Virus record (IMG/VR): IMGVR_UViG_3300033148_003055
Span: 1 to 64,000 of that record
From: a virus
Direction: 5' to 3' (one strand)
DNA: 64,000 bases
Positions within the stretch are counted from its first letter, which is position 1. Every line of letters begins with the position of its first letter. The notes beneath the pieces are model-generated. The model made no database searches. It was given only the letters and a program-made list of their open reading frames with translations, and was not told where the DNA came from. Shown in pieces: positions 47,289 to 55,635 of this stretch. The translations under genes and the position numbers were made by a program.

Positions 47289-49540
47289 TACTTACTCCTC
47301 GCATTTTGGATACGATCGTTCGCTATATCACACGACTCTTGATCCTTCTCGAACCCCAAGAATGGTCTGTCTTCCAACACGCACGCCACCCCTGTCGACC
47401 CCGACCCTGCGAATGGGTCGAGCACGAGCCCACCGGTCGGCGAACTCAGGAGGGTGAGCAGGTACCGCATCAGCTTCAACGGTTTTACCGTAGGATGGCC
47501 ATTCTTAGTGCCAGCAGGCAGACCCGCGTTGCGTTCCGCCTTGCTGGCCTTGGCGCAGTAGAAGAATCGCGACGCGCCTCCCGTATCACCATAGCAAGAG
47601 TCACTATCATAGCGACCGCCTCCGAAAGCAGCATTACTGCTATGCGTCGGTACTTGCGGATGACTGCCGGGGCATTCACCGCTCTGCTCATCGAGCATCG
47701 CTCCGGCTTCCTCATCCAGAATCAGATTCGCGGGCCAGCGGCCAGCTTGGCACCTCGTGCTAATCGACGGTTTGGGAGTGCTGCCCTGGCTCCCCCAATT
47801 ACAACCATTAGATTGCCCGCGATCTTCCCTGAAATTACCGCCATCACCATCGGCAATCTTTATCCTCCCCCCATCCACGTTCAGCCCTGCCACGCCATGC
47901 TCTTGCGCATTCGCAGCGTATGTCCCATCGAGCGGCTTCATGGCAAGGATGATCGGCTCCCAGGCTGGCTTCAGCGCCGTCCCCCAGCCATCCCACAACT
48001 TGGCGGCGTCGGTGGCGGGGGCTGTGACAACAGCTTCGTGACTCGGACCTAACCTCTTATTGTTTGGGTCTGTCGTAGCACCAACTGGGAGATTGCCCTT
48101 TCTGCCCCGATCTGCATACTTGCCCTGACCTACCACTGCCCGCTCTGCCCCAGCCGCCTTGTCTATCGCCTTGCTGATATCATGTGACTTCGGGAAACCC
48201 GAATTGCCGGTGACAAACACTTTACCGTTACGGCGAGCGACGAATGCCCCCGTTGGAACTTTCACACACCAGACCTTTCCGACGTAATGAAAGGGACTGA
48301 TCCTCGCCAGATCGGTTCTGGTGTGCCGTGTGCCTCGAACAGTTTGTGGTCCCGGTTGCTTCTGAACAGTGCTAGGTTGCAAAGCCGGTTGTCCTGTGGC
48401 TTGTGATTCATGTGATGGACCGTCTCGACCCGTTGTAGACATCGCCCTAATGCTTGCGCTACAAGAAGTCTGTGCTCCATCACGTAACCGTCCTTGCGGG
48501 CCATCGCCCGGAATTCCTGCGGGCATCTGACATACTTGATCGCCGGATAATTCCCGTGCTTCCTGAAGTACGTCACCCCGCCCTTCCATGCAGGATTGTT
48601 TGGCCCCATCATCTTTTTCCTGTAAGACTCCATTGATGTTTCCGTCCACCCGGCACGTCCTTTGTGTCCGTGCTTGCCCCATTCTTCCCCGCGCAACTTC
48701 CCGTTGCACTTTCGGGAGCAAGTCGGTTTTGCTGCTCGCACAAGGTGGCTCGGCGCACGGTGAAACCGCTTTCCGCACACAGCGCAAGTCGCGTTCAGCT
48801 TCGCCGTTCGTCTCTCTGGCCGCGGACCCATTATCGCTTTTGCCGCACACGCTTTCCCGCATGTCTTGTTCCGTGCCGCCTGCTCCCTCGTGCGACAAGG
48901 GAAAGGCTTGGAGCAGACCTTGCACATCTTCCAGAACGGGTACACGCACTTGGCGTTTGCGTGCGGCTTCTTCAGCAAGCTGGAATACGAAAGCTCCGCC
49001 TTGTTCAACAAGGCAGCGATGATTTCTGGAGACGATCTGGTCTGTAGAATCCGATTGAATTCTGAACGCGGTATCGTCGTAGTCGTAAACATACAGGGCC
49101 TCAATTTCTTGCCATGAGTACTCATCTCTGACATTATTATAGCATAATGCGAGACGCCCTGTCAAGGCTTTATTGTAAGGCTCCCACCGCCCGTCTACAA
49201 GAATCTCTGTGTCCTCACTCAGACATCCGTACAACCACATCAGACAATCGCGTATCTCCCAGCCCGCGTCCTCGATAGCGCACATCAGCCGGTGATGGGT
49301 TCGCGTGCCGCCGAAGGCCAGCATCATGGCTCCGGGCTTGCAAACACGCAGGGCAGCTTCCCAGAACTCGACACCGGGTACGCCCTTATCCCAGCCCTTG
49401 CCCATGAACTCCAGACCGTATGGCGGATCGGTGACGATGAAGTCGACTGACTCGGCCTCCATCTCGGCCATGCCTTCACGACAGTCCATGCACTGAACCG
49501 GAAGCGGACGTCGTTTGATAATTCGACGACGCTTGACCAT
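47288..49540 (-). CDS. DNA methyltransferase (DPPY type) interrupted by an intein
   Basis: 750 residues from the ATG at 49538-49540. Exteins form an N4-C/N6-A DNA methylase: motif IV VTDPPYGLEFMGKGWD near residue 37 and motif I DPFAGSGSTG near the C-terminus, so the motif order is IV then I (beta class). The intein (48203-49225) separates LMWLYG from SGFPKSHDISKAID, a conserved stretch once joined. After splicing the enzyme has about 409 residues. An HNH gene is nested in the intein in another frame. Confidence 0.88.
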   Translation of the reverse strand: MVKRRRIIKRRPLPVQCMDCREGMAEMEAESVDFIVTDPPYGLEFMGKGWDKGVPGVEFWEAALRVCKPGAMMLAFGGTRTHHRLMCAIEDAGWEIRDCLMWLYGCLSEDTEILVDGRWEPYNKALTGRLALCYNNVRDEYSWQEIEALYVYDYDDTAFRIQSDSTDQIVSRNHRCLVEQGGAFVFQLAEEAARKRQVRVPVLEDVQGLLQAFPLSHEGAGGTEQDMRESVCGKSDNGSAARETNGEAERDLRCVRKAVSPCAEPPCASSKTDLLPKVQREVARGRMGQARTQRTCRVDGNINGVLQEKDDGAKQSCMEGRGDVLQEARELSGDQVCQMPAGIPGDGPQGRLRDGAQTSCSASIRAMSTTGRDGPSHESQATGQPALQPSTVQKQPGPQTVRGTRHTRTDLARISPFHYVGKVWCVKVPTGAFVARRNGKVFVTGNSGFPKSHDISKAIDKAAGAERAVVGQGKYADRGRKGNLPVGATTDPNNKRLGPSHEAVVTAPATDAAKLWDGWGTALKPAWEPIILAMKPLDGTYAANAQEHGVAGLNVDGGRIKIADGDGGNFREDRGQSNGCNWGSQGSTPKPSISTRCQAGRWPANLILDEEAGAMLDEQSGECPGSHPQVPTHSSNAAFGGGRYDSDSCYGDTGGASRFFYCAKASKAERNAGLPAGTKNGHPTVKPLKLMRYLLTLLSSPTGGLVLDPFAGSGSTGVACVLEDRPFLGFEKDQESCDIANDRIQNARSK
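48262..49092 (-). CDS. HNH endonuclease nested out of frame in the intein
   Basis: The frame is open from an ATG at 49134, but the likely start is the ATG at 49090-49092 (TGAGG upstream, downstream of the promoter at 49136-49165), giving 276 residues. Two zinc-finger-like blocks (CKVCSKPFPC; CAVCGKRFHRAPSHL ... CSRKCNGK) precede an HNH_3 domain: YVMEHRLLVAQALGRCL, then VETVHHMNHKPQDNRLCNLA. It is on the same strand as, and fully inside, the intein, shifted by one base. It likely cuts inteinless alleles to spread the intein. Confidence 0.75.
   Translation of the reverse strand: MFTTTTIPRSEFNRILQTRSSPEIIAALLNKAELSYSSLLKKPHANAKCVYPFWKMCKVCSKPFPCRTREQAARNKTCGKACAAKAIMGPRPERRTAKLNATCAVCGKRFHRAPSHLVRAAKPTCSRKCNGKLRGEEWGKHGHKGRAGWTETSMESYRKKMMGPNNPAWKGGVTYFRKHGNYPAIKYVRCPQEFRAMARKDGYVMEHRLLVAQALGRCLQRVETVHHMNHKPQDNRLCNLALFRSNRDHKLFEAHGTPEPIWRGSVPFITSERSGV
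49136..49165 (-). promoter_or_regulatory. consensus sigma70 promoter inside the intein
   Basis: On the minus strand TTGACA (49160-49165) and TATAAT (49136-49141) are both perfect consensus hexamers, 18 bases apart. The transcript would begin near 49128 and reach the HNH start at 49092 after about 35 bases. It lies within the intein's coding sequence, in a local AT-rich patch. Confidence 0.75.
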
Positions 49541-51633
49541 CACTCACTCCTCTTCTTGGAAGGCCTCTTACGTTTCACACTCGCCTTCGACTTGAGCCAG
49601 TTCTCGTCCTGGGAATACAGTCCCAACGGACGCATCATCCGAAGCAAAGTCCTGCTCAGGCGCCACCGCTCCCCGCCGTACCCGCGTGTCTTCTCCGGGT
49701 CCTTCTGGAGCGTCCGTAGGAGCTCGAGGTCCTGAAGCAGGGAGAGCACAGTGGGCCGTGGCAGGTTGCAGGCCTTCGCGATCTCCGACGTCTCCATGTA
49801 ATCGTCCCGGGCGTTGAGGTAGACCTGCTTGACGACCTCCTCGACCTTGTCCGGGATCGTACTGCGGGCGACGTCGACCACGACCCGGTAGGCGGTGTCG
49901 TTCACTGTCTTGGAGCCGTGGAACATCGCCACGCCCATCCCGAGACGGGCGAACTGCTTCGCCAGGCGGGTCGCCTTCTCCTGGGTCGGCTTGAACTCGA
50001 CCTCCCTGGTGTACCGCTCCCGGCGGACGATCCCCCGGAGCACTGCCACCCACTGGGCGAGCTGGAGAATCTTCAGCCGGACGTCCCGGGTCATCGTCGG
50101 GGGCTCTGTCGTCGAGACCGCCACGTTGAGCGCCTCCCGTGCGGTGTCCCGGAGGTCCTCCCGCATCTTGGTCTCCTTGCCGATGTTGGCAAGGGCTCGG
50201 TCGATCAACTCCCGGTCCGCCTTCAGGTGCCCGGACTGGGGGATGCGATACTTGAGGAACCGCTCGCCGAGCATCGAGCTCGACGCGCCGAACGATTCGA
50301 TCACGGGGGTGACCCCGCCGATGATCCCGAAGGTGGACTTGTAGAATCGCTCGAGGCCGTTCCCGTATATCTTCTTCGTCTCCCCATCGTAGGCGTCCCG
50401 CAGGATGCCGAAGATTTCGTCCCGCTGGATCGTGGGCAAGGCGAGGATCGTGGTGAAGTCCTTGATCGTGAGGACCTTGCCGTCCAGCTTCGGGATCAGG
50501 CTCGGGTCCTCGTTCCCCTGGTTGGGCATCCCTGAGATCAGGGCGTGCGGTGTGAGCGAGGTTGTGCTCACGATGAGCGGGGCGTCATTCAGGCTCATGA
50601 TGAGCTCGGACTTCATCCCGCCAGGCGGGGCCACGAGGAAGAGCCAGATCGGGTCGCCGTCCAGCCGGTTCGCCAGGACCGCCCCGAACATGACGGACAG
50701 CACCTCGGCGTTCGGCATGTACAGCCACTTCCGGTACCGCTCAACGACCTCGGCCACCGAGAGGCCGTCGCCGTCGAAGGAGGGGGAGTCCTCCCCTAAC
50801 TCCCCCTCCCCGCCGTCCACCCCATGAATGGTCCCCGGGGCGAGCGGCTGCATCAGCTTCTTCAGGACTACGATCGTCTTCTTGCCGCGCTTCCCGTAGA
50901 GGTCCCGCACGTCATAGCCGTCGGGGAACCGCTCGGGCCAGTGAACGAACTTGAGGTCCTTGGCGATCCCCTTCAGCATGTTCTGGATGCGGACGCTGCC
51001 GCGCTCGCCGCCGTCATCGTGGTCGAGGCAGCAGAACACCCGCTTCTTCTGGAAGTAGGGGAGGGCGTGCTTCGGGAATGTGTTCGCCCCCGGGACGACG
51101 ACGACCGACCCGTGGGCTCCGTTCTCCTGGAGGCATTCCCAGAGCGCCATGCCGTCCCATTCTCCTTCTGCGATGAAAACGACGTCGGTGTCCGGGTCGT
51201 CGATGCCAATCAGTGATACGTTCCCACCGGTAGACCCGAGCATCTTCCGGCCGATCCGGTACCGGCGGAGGTCGTACGTCTTCCCGCAGAAGTCGACGGG
51301 GATCGTGTAAGACTCACCGTCCCACCCGACCCGCCAGGCCCGCAGCGTCTTGACCTTGAGCCCACGGCTCTTCGCCAACTTCTTCGCGATGGTCCCCTGG
51401 AGGTTCTCGGCGTTGATGATGGCGCGCTTCTCGAAGAAGGTCTTGACGTTTCCTGACTCGCCACACTTCTTGCAGTCCCACTGACCGGTCTTCGTGTTCA
51501 GGTAGAATTTGTCGGCCTTCCCGCAGAACGGGCAGTCGCCCCTCGCGTGTCCGGACCCCGCCGGTTCGAGGTAGACGTTGTGCTGCCGGAAGGTGTCGAT
51601 CGGCCCCTTGGCCTTACTTTTGCTCGACGCCAT
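49540..51633 (-). CDS. primase-helicase fusion
   Basis: 697 residues. N-terminal zinc site CPFCGKADKF ... CKKCG (near residues 34-57), a Toprim core (FIAEGEWDGMALW; CCLDHDDGGERG, about 150-215), then a P-loop ATPase with Walker A APPGGMKSELIMSL near residue 335, and a C-terminal winged helix (SEIAKACNLPRPTVLSLLQD). The order primase-helicase matches D5/gp4-like phage proteins that prime and open the replication fork. AAAGGA precedes the ATG. Confidence 0.85.
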   Translation of the reverse strand: MASSKSKAKGPIDTFRQHNVYLEPAGSGHARGDCPFCGKADKFYLNTKTGQWDCKKCGESGNVKTFFEKRAIINAENLQGTIAKKLAKSRGLKVKTLRAWRVGWDGESYTIPVDFCGKTYDLRRYRIGRKMLGSTGGNVSLIGIDDPDTDVVFIAEGEWDGMALWECLQENGAHGSVVVVPGANTFPKHALPYFQKKRVFCCLDHDDGGERGSVRIQNMLKGIAKDLKFVHWPERFPDGYDVRDLYGKRGKKTIVVLKKLMQPLAPGTIHGVDGGEGELGEDSPSFDGDGLSVAEVVERYRKWLYMPNAEVLSVMFGAVLANRLDGDPIWLFLVAPPGGMKSELIMSLNDAPLIVSTTSLTPHALISGMPNQGNEDPSLIPKLDGKVLTIKDFTTILALPTIQRDEIFGILRDAYDGETKKIYGNGLERFYKSTFGIIGGVTPVIESFGASSSMLGERFLKYRIPQSGHLKADRELIDRALANIGKETKMREDLRDTAREALNVAVSTTEPPTMTRDVRLKILQLAQWVAVLRGIVRRERYTREVEFKPTQEKATRLAKQFARLGMGVAMFHGSKTVNDTAYRVVVDVARSTIPDKVEEVVKQVYLNARDDYMETSEIAKACNLPRPTVLSLLQDLELLRTLQKDPEKTRGYGGERWRLSRTLLRMMRPLGLYSQDENWLKSKASVKRKRPSKKRSE

Positions 51634-52658
51634 TATATTCCTTTCCTTATCCGCTCCCGTGCCAGTGCGCAGTAATCAGCATTCAATTCTATCCCGATGA
51701 ATCTCCTGCCTTCCACCAGAGCCACAGAACCCGTAGTTCCAGAGCCCATGAATGGATCGAGAACGATTCCACCTTCTGGGCATCCTGCTAGAATGCACGG
51801 CTCGACCAGCTTCGGAGGGAACGTAGCGAAGTGTGCACCCGTATACGATCGCGTCGCAATCGCCCATACGTCACGACGATTGCGTTTGAGTGCGACCTCT
51901 TTGTCCGTTCGCTTCCGGTTCCCTGCTTGATCCGTCTGCCCCGGTGATGAGTTTCCACAACCCGTGGTGTCGTGATGATTCCTGCCTACGGTCGGTTCCT
52001 TCACTGCTTCATGATCATAGTAGTACCGCTTGCTCTTGGCCATCAGGAATAGGTACTCATGAGCCTTGGTGGGGCGGTCTGTAACCGACTCCGGCATGGG
52101 GTTCGGCTTGTGCCAGATGATATCCGACCTCAACCACCAGCCGTCGGCCTGGAGGGCGAAGGCGACACGCCAAGGCATCCCGACGAGGTCCTTGGGCTTC
52201 AAACCTTTCTGCGGCATTCGGTTAGGCTGGGTCCTCGGTCCCATCGCCTTGAGCGACGGACCATGCTTCCCAGAATTCTCCGCAGTGTGCGTACCGCGGT
52301 TTCCCTTCCACTTAGCTCCTTGCCTTCCACCCCCCGGGTGATCGCCGACCTTGCCGGCTCCGGTAGCATAGCAGTCGCCGTAATTGAGCCAGAGCGTCCC
52401 GTCCTTCCGAAGCACCCGACGGACCTCGGTGAAGACCTCCACCATCCTCTTGATATGTTCTTCATACGTAACCTCGATGCCGAGTTGCCCCTCCACGCCA
52501 TAGTCCCGAAGTCCCCAATAGGGTGGGCTTGTCACCACGCAATGGACCGAATCGTCATCGATCTGCCCGAGGCCGGTTAGAACATCGGCGTTGATGATCC
52601 TACATTCCTCAGGATCAATAATTCGTCGCCGTTCAATCTTACGACGTTTCGCGGCCAC
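51633..52658 (-). CDS. DNA methyltransferase (TSPPYW type)
   Basis: 341 residues from the GTG at 52656-52658. Motif IV is [13 protein letters not shown] near residue 37; motif I is [15 protein letters not shown] near the C-terminus, so the order is again IV then I (beta class). TSPPYW is frequent in N4-cytosine methylases, though N6-adenine cannot be excluded. The basic start ([10 protein letters not shown]) resembles the intein-bearing methylase (KRRRIIKRR). Confidence 0.88.
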   Translation of the reverse strand: MAAKRRKIERRRIIDPEECRIINADVLTGLGQIDDDSVHCVVTSPPYWGLRDYGVEGQLGIEVTYEEHIKRMVEVFTEVRRVLRKDGTLWLNYGDCYATGAGKVGDHPGGGRQGAKWKGNRGTHTAENSGKHGPSLKAMGPRTQPNRMPQKGLKPKDLVGMPWRVAFALQADGWWLRSDIIWHKPNPMPESVTDRPTKAHEYLFLMAKSKRYYYDHEAVKEPTVGRNHHDTTGCGNSSPGQTDQAGNRKRTDKEVALKRNRRDVWAIATRSYTGAHFATFPPKLVEPCILAGCPEGGIVLDPFMGSGTTGSVALVEGRRFIGIELNADYCALARERIRKGI

Positions 52659-52800
52659 GTCGGCCCCCCTTCCCGGCGACCATCGCCGCGAGCACCCGCT
52701 CGAGTTCCTGCTTGTCGAGGTACGTGTAACTCGGCCGCCTCCGTTCCGGAATCCCTGCTTCCTTGCAGATCGCCTTGATGAGGTCAAGTCTGTAAATCAT
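52639..52800 (-). CDS. 53-residue protein between two methylases
   Basis: ATG 52798-52800 with perfect AAGGAGG, stop TAA at 52639-52641. The peptide [20 protein letters not shown] continues with a helix-turn segment ([17 protein letters not shown]) and a basic Gly/Arg end. It overlaps the start of the methylase by 20 bases. It may be a small DNA-binding partner; unknown. Confidence 0.65.
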   Translation of the reverse strand: MIYRLDLIKAICKEAGIPERRRPSYTYLDKQELERVLAAMVAGKGGRRGRETS

Positions 52801-53438
52801 TTGCGTGCCTCCTTAACCGCAGGCAGCATTGTCTCGAACACTGCCTGTGCAAATCCACGAGGGGTGATAGACCCTAGCTCTGGTCTGTCTTTCCCAGACA
52901 AATAGTGAATGAAGTTCGGGTCCGTGATCTCTGTTTCCTTCTGAGGGGGTTGCTGGAAACCTGCCCCGCACCATATACAAGTCCTCTTCGGGTACCCATC
53001 CACCGGTGGGTCGAAGTATCCCCCGTACTCCCAAGGATGGAAGGTCCAGTCGGGCTTCCTCCATGCTCGCGTCAAGCGCCCTACGGGGTTCTCCAACATC
53101 CACGGGGCTCCGGCGGCTGTAAGCAAGTCACGGCAGCGGAAGGCGAGATGGGTCGCCTCGTGGTAGACTGGGGCGCCCTTACCTTCCCACCACCTAGCCC
53201 CGGACCCGGCTAAGTCGGTACACGGCGGGAACGCGAATCCGATCGCGACGCGTGACAACGGGAACGGGGGCGCCCAAGTTAGAACATTGGCTGCCACCCG
53301 CATTATACCGTCGGCCCCAAAACCTCGGCTGGTCAGGGCCGAGTCAACTATCCAGCAGTCGAAGCCTTCCTCAACCCACGGCCTTACCATGATCCCGGAT
53401 TTATCACAGAGACTCAGTACGATCCGGCGCCCTTTCAC
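52797..53438 (-). CDS. C5-methyltransferase-like phage protein
   Basis: 213 residues from the GTG at 53436-53438 (GGAGGTG upstream, GTGA overlap with the polymerase). GFAFPPCTDLAGSGARWW carries a PPC Cys motif and PWMLENPVGRLTRAW a motif VI-like ENPVG. The target-recognition part is small and Cys-rich (CIWCGAGF). It belongs to the Dcm-related proteins of phages, whose activity is often untested. Confidence 0.72.
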   Translation of the reverse strand: MKGRRIVLSLCDKSGIMVRPWVEEGFDCWIVDSALTSRGFGADGIMRVAANVLTWAPPFPLSRVAIGFAFPPCTDLAGSGARWWEGKGAPVYHEATHLAFRCRDLLTAAGAPWMLENPVGRLTRAWRKPDWTFHPWEYGGYFDPPVDGYPKRTCIWCGAGFQQPPQKETEITDPNFIHYLSGKDRPELGSITPRGFAQAVFETMLPAVKEARK

Positions 53439-55201
53439 TTCGGCACCTCCACTTCGCGTTTGCGTTCCCAGCTGATGGTCGACAGCTCCGCCTCGATCTC
53501 GAGGGGAACGTCGAACATCGGGAAATCAATCATCAGCACACGGATGTCCTTCAGATACCCCGGCAGGTCGCGGAGCCGGGCCCGTGGGTACTCGATCACG
53601 ATCTCGTCGTGGATCGGGAGCAGGATACGGACCTCACCGCCGGTCGCCTGCTCGTTGTAGCGGTGGACCCGGTTCTGCGCCCGCTTCAGGATACCGGCCG
53701 CCGTCCCCTGGACGTAGTAGTTCGTGCCCATGTAGGCCTTGTCCCTGGGGACGTAGAGCCGGCGGCCGAAGGCGGTCGTTACGTAACCCTGCGCCTTGAC
53801 GATCTCTGAGATCGTATCGCAGAGCCCGGTATACTTCGGGAACCGGGCCCGGTACGCCTGGATGCCGACCCGTGCCGCCTTGCCGGACAGGCCCAGGGTC
53901 ACCGCCAGCTTCCGGTCGGTGGCTCCGTAGGGCGCGGCGAAGTTCGCGTTCTTGGCGGCGGTCCTGAGGGTCTTCCGCATGGCCTTCTTGGCGTCCTTCC
54001 ATCGTCCACCGTAGACGTAGAACTCGGACCCGGCGAGGGAGTGCATGTCCCCGTCGCCGAAGTTGATGCACTTCAGCATCTCGTCGTCCCTCGACTCGTG
54101 GACGAGGATGCGAGCCTCGATGCCGGCGTAGTCGACGTGGATGTTGACGTACCCGGGGCGCGGCATGAATGCCTCGCGGGCCGGGACCGTGAACGGGTTC
54201 AGGAGCACAGAGGACTTCGCCACGTTCTGGAGGTTGGGGTTCTCACAGCTCTGCCGCGAGGTAACCGCCGCGCAGGTGTTGATCGTCGGATGGATGATCG
54301 CGTCGTCCCCAGCGAGCTCGAGGTACTTCTCCAAGGTCGTGGCCCCCTTCGAGAAGGTCCGTATCTTCATAATGAGGTCCAGGGCCGGGTGCGCCGTCTG
54401 CTCCCGGAGTTCCATGAGGACGAACTTGTTCGTCGACGCCTTTCGGTCCTTCTTGGTCAAGGCCAAGACCGGCATCCCCAGGTCCCGGTAGAGGAATTGG
54501 CGTAGCTGCGGTGGGCTGTCGATGTTGAACCGGCGTCCGGCGATGTCGAAGAGATCGTCGCGGAGCGTCTCCGTGTCTGCGCTGAGTACGCGTATCATCT
54601 TCTCGGTCCGCTTGCGGTTGACCATCAGGCCACGCTCTTCCATTCGCATCGTCGCCCAGATGAGTTCGATCTCGGTGTTGTAGCATTCCACCCACCGCGG
54701 GTCGGCCTGAATCTTTGGCCAGAAGAACAGGTACAGGAGCATCCCCCGCTCGGCATCTGCGTGCTGGTACTCGGTCATGATATGCTCGGGGACCTTGTGG
54801 TAACCTCCGCACTTGTTCGCCATCTTCTTGACCGGGGAGTCCACCTTCGGATACTCCGCCAGTTCCCAAGCGAGGTTGTCGAGCGAGTGACCGTAGTGAT
54901 GGTTCTGGAGCAATTTCGACATCATGAGGGTGTCGTGAACGGTGTGCTCGTCGAGCCTGCGCCCTAGCCATTTCTCCGTCATCTGCGCGTCGAACTTGAG
55001 ATTGTGGCAACACTTCGCCACCGACGTGTCGGACCAGAACTTCGCCAGCCTCTTCTTCCCCTGAAGCTGGCGGAGCGGTCGCCCGTCGAGCCGCTGGACG
55101 AATGTTTTCCCATCCTCATCGCACGTGCTGTACGAGAACATCCCGGCGCCATGATGGGCCCGGAGTCCCGTCGTCTCTGTGTCGTAAGCGATGGTCTTCA
55201 T
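53435..55201 (-). CDS. family A DNA polymerase with 3'-5' exonuclease
   Basis: 588 residues. The exonuclease has AYDTETTGLRAHHG (ExoI) and HNLKFDAQM (ExoII). Polymerase motifs: A HVDYAGIEARIL (near 355), B KNANFAAPYG (near 415), C IHDEIVIEYP (near 529). No 5' nuclease domain, as in T7. It is the replicative polymerase. Its start overlaps the stop of the hexapeptide-repeat gene (ATGA). Confidence 0.93.
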   Translation of the reverse strand: MKTIAYDTETTGLRAHHGAGMFSYSTCDEDGKTFVQRLDGRPLRQLQGKKRLAKFWSDTSVAKCCHNLKFDAQMTEKWLGRRLDEHTVHDTLMMSKLLQNHHYGHSLDNLAWELAEYPKVDSPVKKMANKCGGYHKVPEHIMTEYQHADAERGMLLYLFFWPKIQADPRWVECYNTEIELIWATMRMEERGLMVNRKRTEKMIRVLSADTETLRDDLFDIAGRRFNIDSPPQLRQFLYRDLGMPVLALTKKDRKASTNKFVLMELREQTAHPALDLIMKIRTFSKGATTLEKYLELAGDDAIIHPTINTCAAVTSRQSCENPNLQNVAKSSVLLNPFTVPAREAFMPRPGYVNIHVDYAGIEARILVHESRDDEMLKCINFGDGDMHSLAGSEFYVYGGRWKDAKKAMRKTLRTAAKNANFAAPYGATDRKLAVTLGLSGKAARVGIQAYRARFPKYTGLCDTISEIVKAQGYVTTAFGRRLYVPRDKAYMGTNYYVQGTAAGILKRAQNRVHRYNEQATGGEVRILLPIHDEIVIEYPRARLRDLPGYLKDIRVLMIDFPMFDVPLEIEAELSTISWERKREVEVPK

Positions 55202-55620
55202 GTCCTGACTACGCCCCTAATGGTGGGGGCGGGGTGTCCCGCCCCCGGTCGCTCTGCAAGTTTGATTCTCTCAGCCCGGATGGCTCGCTCATGAAAGATG
55301 GTTCTCTCTCCGTCCGTGGCTCGCTCGTACGTTATGGTTCTCTCGTAACGTTTGGCTCGCTCTGCGTCGCTGGTTCTCTCCGGCACTTTGGCTCGCTCGA
55401 ACCGCTTGGTTCTCTCACAAAGAATGGCTCGCTCGCGGACTGTGGTTCTCTCGAGGGCGGTGGCTCGCTCTGGCAACGTGGTTCGCTCATGAGCAATGGC
55501 TCGCTCCGGCAACGTGGTTCTCTCCGAAGGTCTGGCTCGCTCTTCAATTCTGGTTCCCTCGACGGTAGTGGCTCGCTCCTTTGCATTGGTTCTCTCAAGA
55601 CAAATGGCTCGATCTCTCAT
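55198..55620 (-). CDS. hexapeptide-repeat protein (ER[T/A]xxx)n
   Basis: 140 residues. After MRDRAICL it is about 20 tandem hexapeptides beginning ER, with T and A mostly alternating at position 3 (ERTNAK-ERATTV, ERTTLP-ERAIAH), then a short Gly/Pro end. The start overlaps the previous stop (TAATG) and the stop overlaps the polymerase start (ATGA), so ribosomes should pass through it. Alternating charges suggest a flexible or single-helix protein. No known family. Confidence 0.6.
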   Translation of the reverse strand: MRDRAICLERTNAKERATTVEGTRIEERARPSERTTLPERAIAHERTTLPERATALERTTVRERAILCERTKRFERAKVPERTSDAERAKRYERTITYERATDGERTIFHERAIRAERIKLAERPGAGHPAPTIRGVVRT

Positions 55621-55635
55621 TACTTTGGCTCGATC
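55263..55635. repeat. 18-bp-period array: conserved 10-mers with variable 8-mers
   Basis: On the plus strand TGGCTCGCTC and TGGTTCTCTC alternate at exact 18-bp steps from 55263 to 55614 (20 copies, a few with one changed base), and a 21st copy TGGCTCGATC lies at 55626-55635 in the end of the upstream gene. The 8 bases between copies differ at nearly every step. The array lies in the hexapeptide gene. Confidence 0.9.

Larger units (their letters stand above)
48203..49225 (-). mobile_element. intein in the DNA methyltransferase
   Basis: 341 residues. Block A starts with Cys (CLSEDTEILVDGRW), block B is DQIVSRNHRCLV, and the end is VKVPTGAFVARRNGKVFVTG then Asn, with Ser as the first downstream extein residue. 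The penultimate residue is Gly rather than the usual His. The reading frame between blocks B and F is open but shows no endonuclease domain; the endonuclease is in the other frame (48262-49134). Confidence 0.85.

Noticed and set aside
55263-55635. CRISPR-like array.
   Set aside because: The period is 18 bp with only 8 variable bases, far too short for spacers. The repeats alternate between two forms and no cas genes other than a Cas4-like recombination nuclease are present.
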